Source: Microbacterium invictum
GTDB taxonomy: Bacteria > Actinomycetota > Actinomycetes > Actinomycetales > Microbacteriaceae
Direction: 5' to 3'
NCBI RefSeq assembly: GCF_014197265.1
Contig: NZ_JACIFH010000001.1
Location: 2,728,001 to 2,792,000 of the forward strand
DNA: 64,000 nt
Of this stretch, positions 60,610-64,000 are shown in pieces. The position numbers and the translations under genes were made by a program. Under the pieces are notes generated by a model. That model ran no database searches. It was not told where the DNA came from and was given only the letters and a program-made list of their open reading frames with translations. Within the stretch, counting starts at the first letter, position 1; each line of letters starts with the position of its first letter.

Positions 60610-61522
60610 ATGACAACAACCACCGCGGATATCACCGCTCAGGTCGCGGACGGGTCTGCGCCTGTCGACGTCGTCGCGGGCGTCGACACACATAAAGACA
60701 CCCATCATGTCGCTGTCCTGGCGGCTGCCACTGGAGCCCGGCTCGGGGACCTGAAAGTCCCCGCAACTCCGGCCGGCTATGAGCGGCTACTCGGATTCGT
60801 CGGCTCGTTCGGGACGGTCCGCCTGATCGGCGTCGAGGGCACCAACTCGTACGGCGCCGGCCTTGCCCGCTTCTTGACAGGCTCCGAAGAACGCGTCAAG
60901 CTCGCCGTCGACGACGCTCACGCCACGTTCACCCACTCCAAAGTCGAAGGCCTCATCCGGCGGGCAGGGCTCCGCTACCCGAACGCGGACCTGCGCCGGG
61001 TCGACATGGTCGAGCAGCGCGGCCTGGACCGGGGTGTGATCGCGCAACTCGGGACCTGCCAGTTCATCACCCGGCAGCAGAACGTCGTGTTCCAAGGCTT
61101 CACAGGCTCCGGGAAGTCATACCTCGGGTCCGCGCTCGCGAAGCAGGTCTGCCAGTACCGCTACCGGGCGCACTACATCCGCGTGCCCGACCTCGAAGAA
61201 ACCTGGGCCGCGGCCCGCGACAAGCCGGGCGGGGAGGAGAAGTGGCTCCGGAAGTATGCCGCATTTCATACTCCTCGTGATAGACGAATGGCTGCTCGAC
61301 AGCCCCGATGACAGCGTCCGCGGCATGCTGCTCGAGCTCCTCGAACGCCGCTACGACGCCACGTCGACGGTGTTCTGCACCCAGTACGCGAAGAAGGACT
61401 GGCACCAGCGCCTCGGCGGCGGAGTCCACGCCGACGCGATCATGGACCGCATCGTCCACAACACCCTCTGGATCGAGACCGGCAGCACCAACATGCGCGA
61501 ACACACCGCCATGACAGCCTGA
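60610..61522 (+). pseudogene. IS110 transposase start fused to a broken istB
   Basis: Residues about 1-90 are the IS110 RuvC-like start (VVAGVDTHKDTHHVAVL, then GVEGTNSYGAGLARFL). From about base 60885 the same frame continues as IstB, the IS21 helper ATPase, without its first about 50 residues. EERVKLAVDDAHATFTHSK opens this part, FTGSGKSYLGSAL is Walker A, and RVPDLEETWAAARDKPGGEE follows. An extra A at 61270 shifts the frame; the rest of IstB (LLVIDEWLLDSPDDSVRGML to STNMREHTAMTA) is read in another frame to 61522. It is a deletion scar of two elements and is not functional as either. Confidence 0.85.
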
Positions 61523-61569
61523 CCCGCGCCGGTGAGCGCCGCGTCCAACCGGGGGCGGCGCCCACCGGC

Positions 61570-61606
61570 AATATCCAGTGGCCTCGAGTCCCAATATCGA
61601 GTGGCC
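61570..61606. repeat. IS21-type terminal direct repeats
   Basis: AATATCCAGTGGCC (61570-61583) and AATATCGAGTGGCC (61593-61606) are near-identical. A third degenerate copy, AAATACTCAGT, lies near 61618. Multiple such repeats after istB are a hallmark of the right end of IS21 elements and support the istB call. Confidence 0.65.
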
Positions 61607-61639
61607 CTCAAGCCTCCAAATACTCAGTTCGGGACACGT

Positions 61640-61860
61640 AGCGGAGAAGTCCATGCGGTGCGGGCCGGCGAAACGATCTTCGCTGATGACCCGGCGAGGA
61701 GCATTTCCACGCCGCGCCGCCGGACTGCTTCATGGAGCAAATCGTCATGCTCGAGAACGGGAACGACCCCGGCGCCACGACGGTGTGGTTCGAGCACCTG
61801 ACTGAACGGGATTACGTGCGAGTGAGCGAAGTCGCGGGAGCAGTCGCTCGACGGGAGTGA
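61640..61860 (+). pseudogene. Frameshifted remnant of a cupin-domain protein
   Basis: Frame one reads SGEVHAVRAGETIFADDP; from about 61696 the homology continues in another frame as GEEHFHAAPPDCFMEQIVML, then TTVWFEHLTERDYVRVSEVA to a TGA at 61858-61860. This is the C-terminal half of a small cupin with its metal-site histidines. One base is missing between the frames and the N-terminal half is gone, cut by the IS21 end. From 61861 to 62031 I see no gene. Confidence 0.65.
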
Positions 61861-62031
61861 CGGCGCCTACGCGGTCCTGTGGAGTGCGCATCACCGGTCA
61901 CCAACCTGCACGATTCGTCATTCGTGAATGCCCGCTCGCTGGGCATCGTCGCGTCAACGTAGGAGAGCGCAGGCTAGGCCCTTATCGATCTACGCCATGC
62001 ATCGAGTCTCCGCTGCATCACCGGTTTACGG

Positions 62032-63999
62032 TCAGGAGTGAAAAACGTGCATGCCGCCACCGACGTGCAGTTCGTCGCTATTGGGTAGCCGCACGACGGC
62101 CGATGATCCCTTGGGAACTTCTGCCTCGACGGTGAGCGAGTCACCGTTGATCTCCCAGCGAACGGACGTGCGCCCATGCGGTGTCTCCAGTGCGGCAGAC
62201 GCCCAGGTGAGTCCACCCCCGGGTTGCGGTGCGATAAGAATGCGAGAGTAGCCCGGCTCAAGCGGGGCCAACCCGGCGACGGTCCGATGCATCCAGGTCG
62301 CAATCGAACCGAACGCATAGTGATTGAAGCTCGTCATCTCGCCGGGGTTGATAGTCCCGTCCGGCAGCATCGAGTCCCATCGTTCCCATATCGTCGTGGC
62401 GCCCATCGTGACCGGATAGAGCCACGATGGATTCTCGGTCTGCAGAAGAAGCCGATATGCCGCGTCGAGGTGGCCGGTCTTTGTCAGCGCGCCACTGATG
62501 AACGGTGTCCCCGCGAATCCTGTGGTGATGGTGTAGCCGCTCTCAGCGACCAGCTCTGCGAGGCGTTCACCAGCAACGCGGTCAGCATCCTCATCGAGAA
62601 GGTCGAAAGCGATGGCGAGGGCGTAGACTGCCGGCGCATCACTCAGGACTCGGCCGCCATCGACGAAGTGCGCGTTGAAAGCTGTCCGCAACCGCGCGGC
62701 GAGCTCGAGGAACTCAGCGGCGTCATCATCGCGCTGCAGCAACACGGATGTCTTGGCCGCAATGGTGGCAGACCGATAGACGCACGCGGTGGCGACAACC
62801 TTGGGATCAGCCTTGGCCTCGAAGGGCGCATCCGGCGGGGCGGTTGGGTCCAGCCAGTCGGCAAGTTGCAAGCCGGCTTCGAGCAGATCGCGGTCGGAGA
62901 GCACGGCGCTGACTCGCCGGACGTAGGCGGCCATCGAGTCGTACTGCTGCTCGAGGATCGTGATGTCGCCGTATGCCTCCCAGAGACTCCAGGGAACCCA
63001 GCACGCGGCGTCGCTCCAAAGAGCCATCACCGGCGCGAGCGCCGGGGCTTCGGATCCCAGGTCCTTCATCTGGATCTTCAGGACGTCGGGAACTACGAGG
63101 GCGACGTCGCCATTGGCGTGACTCTGTTCAGCGGATAGGTCGAGCAGCCAGTCGCTGAGGAAGGACTCGACGTCGTAGAGAAATGATGCGGTGTCGACGA
63201 ATGCGGAGAGGTCACCGGTCCAGCCGAGTCGCTCGTCGCGCTGCGGACAGTCCGTCGGGACATCGACGAAGTTGCCGCGCATGCTCCACACGACGTTCGA
63301 GTGCAGCTGGTTGAGAAGGGGGTCGGAGCACGCGAAGGTTCCGATCCGGTCGAGTTGCGATCCGATGACCACGGCGGTGAGGGCCGCGGATAGCTCGTCG
63401 AGGGTTCCAGTCCAACCCGTGACCTCGGCGTACCGGAATCCGTGGAACGTGAACGTCGGCTCGAATACGTCGAGTTCGCCGCTGAGGGTGTATTCATCGG
63501 TTGCGCGCGCGGTGCGAAGCGGCCGCACTCCCAGTTCGTTGTCTTCGAGCACCTCAGCGTGGCGGATGGTGATGGTGTCCCCGGCGCGGCCTCGCAGGCT
63601 CAAGCGGATCCATCCGACAAGGTTCTGGCCGAAGTCCGCGAGGGTCGCCCCGGTGGGAGACGTCCAGATGCTGACGGGCGCACGCTCTTCCTGGCGGCGC
63701 ACAGGTGGGCCGACATAGGGCGTGAGGCGGGACCGGTCGAACGGGATAGCCCGCGTGCCCGACCATCCGGATGGCAAAGTACCCGGTGAGGTCCAAGTGA
63801 GGTCCCGGCGGCGGGCGTCGATTGATTCACCGTTGTACAGGTCGTCCGCGAGGACGTCACTCGGCCCGGACGCCCAGGACTGATCTGTTGCGATGATCTG
63901 CACGTGTCCGTCGTCGAAAGTGATGTGCAGTTCGGCGAGCGCGGCGCGCTCGGGTCCGTACAGCGCCTTGCCTCCTGCGAAGCCGAGGTGTCCGGTGTG
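62032..63999 (-). CDS. GH78 alpha-L-rhamnosidase, 5' end outside the window
   Basis: The frame is open from the right edge, so the N-terminal part is missing. What is seen includes beta-sandwich domains (WTSPTGATLADFGQNLVGW; TFTFHGFRYAEVTGWTG). The (alpha/alpha)6 catalytic barrel follows with DVPTDCPQRDERLGWTGD, holding the acid residues of GH78, then ACWVPWSLWEAYGD and TTIWERWDSMLPDGTINP. A C-terminal beta domain ends it. It removes terminal rhamnose from pectic or plant glycosides. An in-frame GTG at 63903 is internal. It is on the same strand as the galactosidase genes but separated from them by transposon debris. Confidence 0.93.
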   Translation of the reverse strand, partial: HTGHLGFAGGKALYGPERAALAELHITFDDGHVQIIATDQSWASGPSDVLADDLYNGESIDARRRDLTWTSPGTLPSGWSGTRAIPFDRSRLTPYVGPPVRRQEERAPVSIWTSPTGATLADFGQNLVGWIRLSLRGRAGDTITIRHAEVLEDNELGVRPLRTARATDEYTLSGELDVFEPTFTFHGFRYAEVTGWTGTLDELSAALTAVVIGSQLDRIGTFACSDPLLNQLHSNVVWSMRGNFVDVPTDCPQRDERLGWTGDLSAFVDTASFLYDVESFLSDWLLDLSAEQSHANGDVALVVPDVLKIQMKDLGSEAPALAPVMALWSDAACWVPWSLWEAYGDITILEQQYDSMAAYVRRVSAVLSDRDLLEAGLQLADWLDPTAPPDAPFEAKADPKVVATACVYRSATIAAKTSVLLQRDDDAAEFLELAARLRTAFNAHFVDGGRVLSDAPAVYALAIAFDLLDEDADRVAGERLAELVAESGYTITTGFAGTPFISGALTKTGHLDAAYRLLLQTENPSWLYPVTMGATTIWERWDSMLPDGTINPGEMTSFNHYAFGSIATWMHRTVAGLAPLEPGYSRILIAPQPGGGLTWASAALETPHGRTSVRWEINGDSLTVEAEVPKGSSAVVRLPNSDELHVGGGMHVFHS

Positions 64000-64000
64000 C

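Noticed and set aside
61857..62135. A 92-codon plus-strand frame overlapping the rhamnosidase 3' end
   Set aside because: Its Arg/Pro-rich sequence and overlap with a strong gene mark it as chance.

Overview
The window is 64 kb of high-GC actinobacterial DNA. Codon use with G/C in the third position, frequent GTG/TTG starts, leaderless promoters (a TANNNT box 6-8 bases before the start codon), a DtxR-type iron box and the gene families present all fit Microbacteriaceae, most likely a Microbacterium. The genus is an inference from protein style; no 16S gene is present.

1-21.5 kb reads as ordinary chromosome. It holds the 3' end of a 2-oxoacid dehydrogenase E2 gene, then a zinc block: a Zur-type palindrome, znuA-znuC-znuB, zur, a DUF318-type permease and its TIGR03943 partner. 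Next come a membrane-anchored propeller-like protein, an alkyladenine DNA glycosylase, the zinc-free (C-minus) ribosomal proteins rpmB-rpmG-rpsN behind a structured leader, an HU gene, a CopD-CtaG fusion, a Pif1-like helicase, heme oxygenase with an iron box, a DUF2470 protein, a lipoprotein of the serine beta-lactamase fold whose catalytic residues are replaced, and a 1394-residue LPXTG-anchored Ig-repeat surface protein. A tRNA-Gly(CCC) closes this part.

21.5-54.4 kb is a conjugative element, or what is left of one. Its left module has parA, a parB-position partner, a glutaredoxin-like protein and small accessory genes. A cargo zone follows: a zeta-toxin-like pair, an hsdR remnant, two membrane proteins, an unrecognised 394-aa protein, a frameshifted IS1380, then a ParB-fold protein with a D12-class adenine methylase and a Shedu-type nuclease. 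The transfer module has a MobF relaxase-helicase, SSB, DUF4913 and HNH proteins and a type IV secretion operon (VirD4, a ParA-like ATPase, VirB4, SCO6880 family, VirB6-like, VirB2-like, M23 peptidase, VirB8-like). I found no integrase and no certain attachment sites.

54.4-64 kb carries glycan-degradation genes: a GH42 beta-galactosidase, a secreted GH43-like enzyme with two C-terminal carbohydrate-binding modules and a promoter holding two LacI-type operators, and a GH78 alpha-L-rhamnosidase that runs off the window. This set suggests use of pectic galactan or rhamnogalacturonan I. It is broken up by transposon debris: an IS110 start fused in frame to a broken istB, plus a frameshifted cupin remnant.

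The most interesting places are the ParB-methylase-Shedu cluster, the structured rpmB leader with a T-box-like motif, the dead serine hydrolase, the IS110-istB chimera with a long stem-loop, and the metal-binding permease pair downstream of zur.
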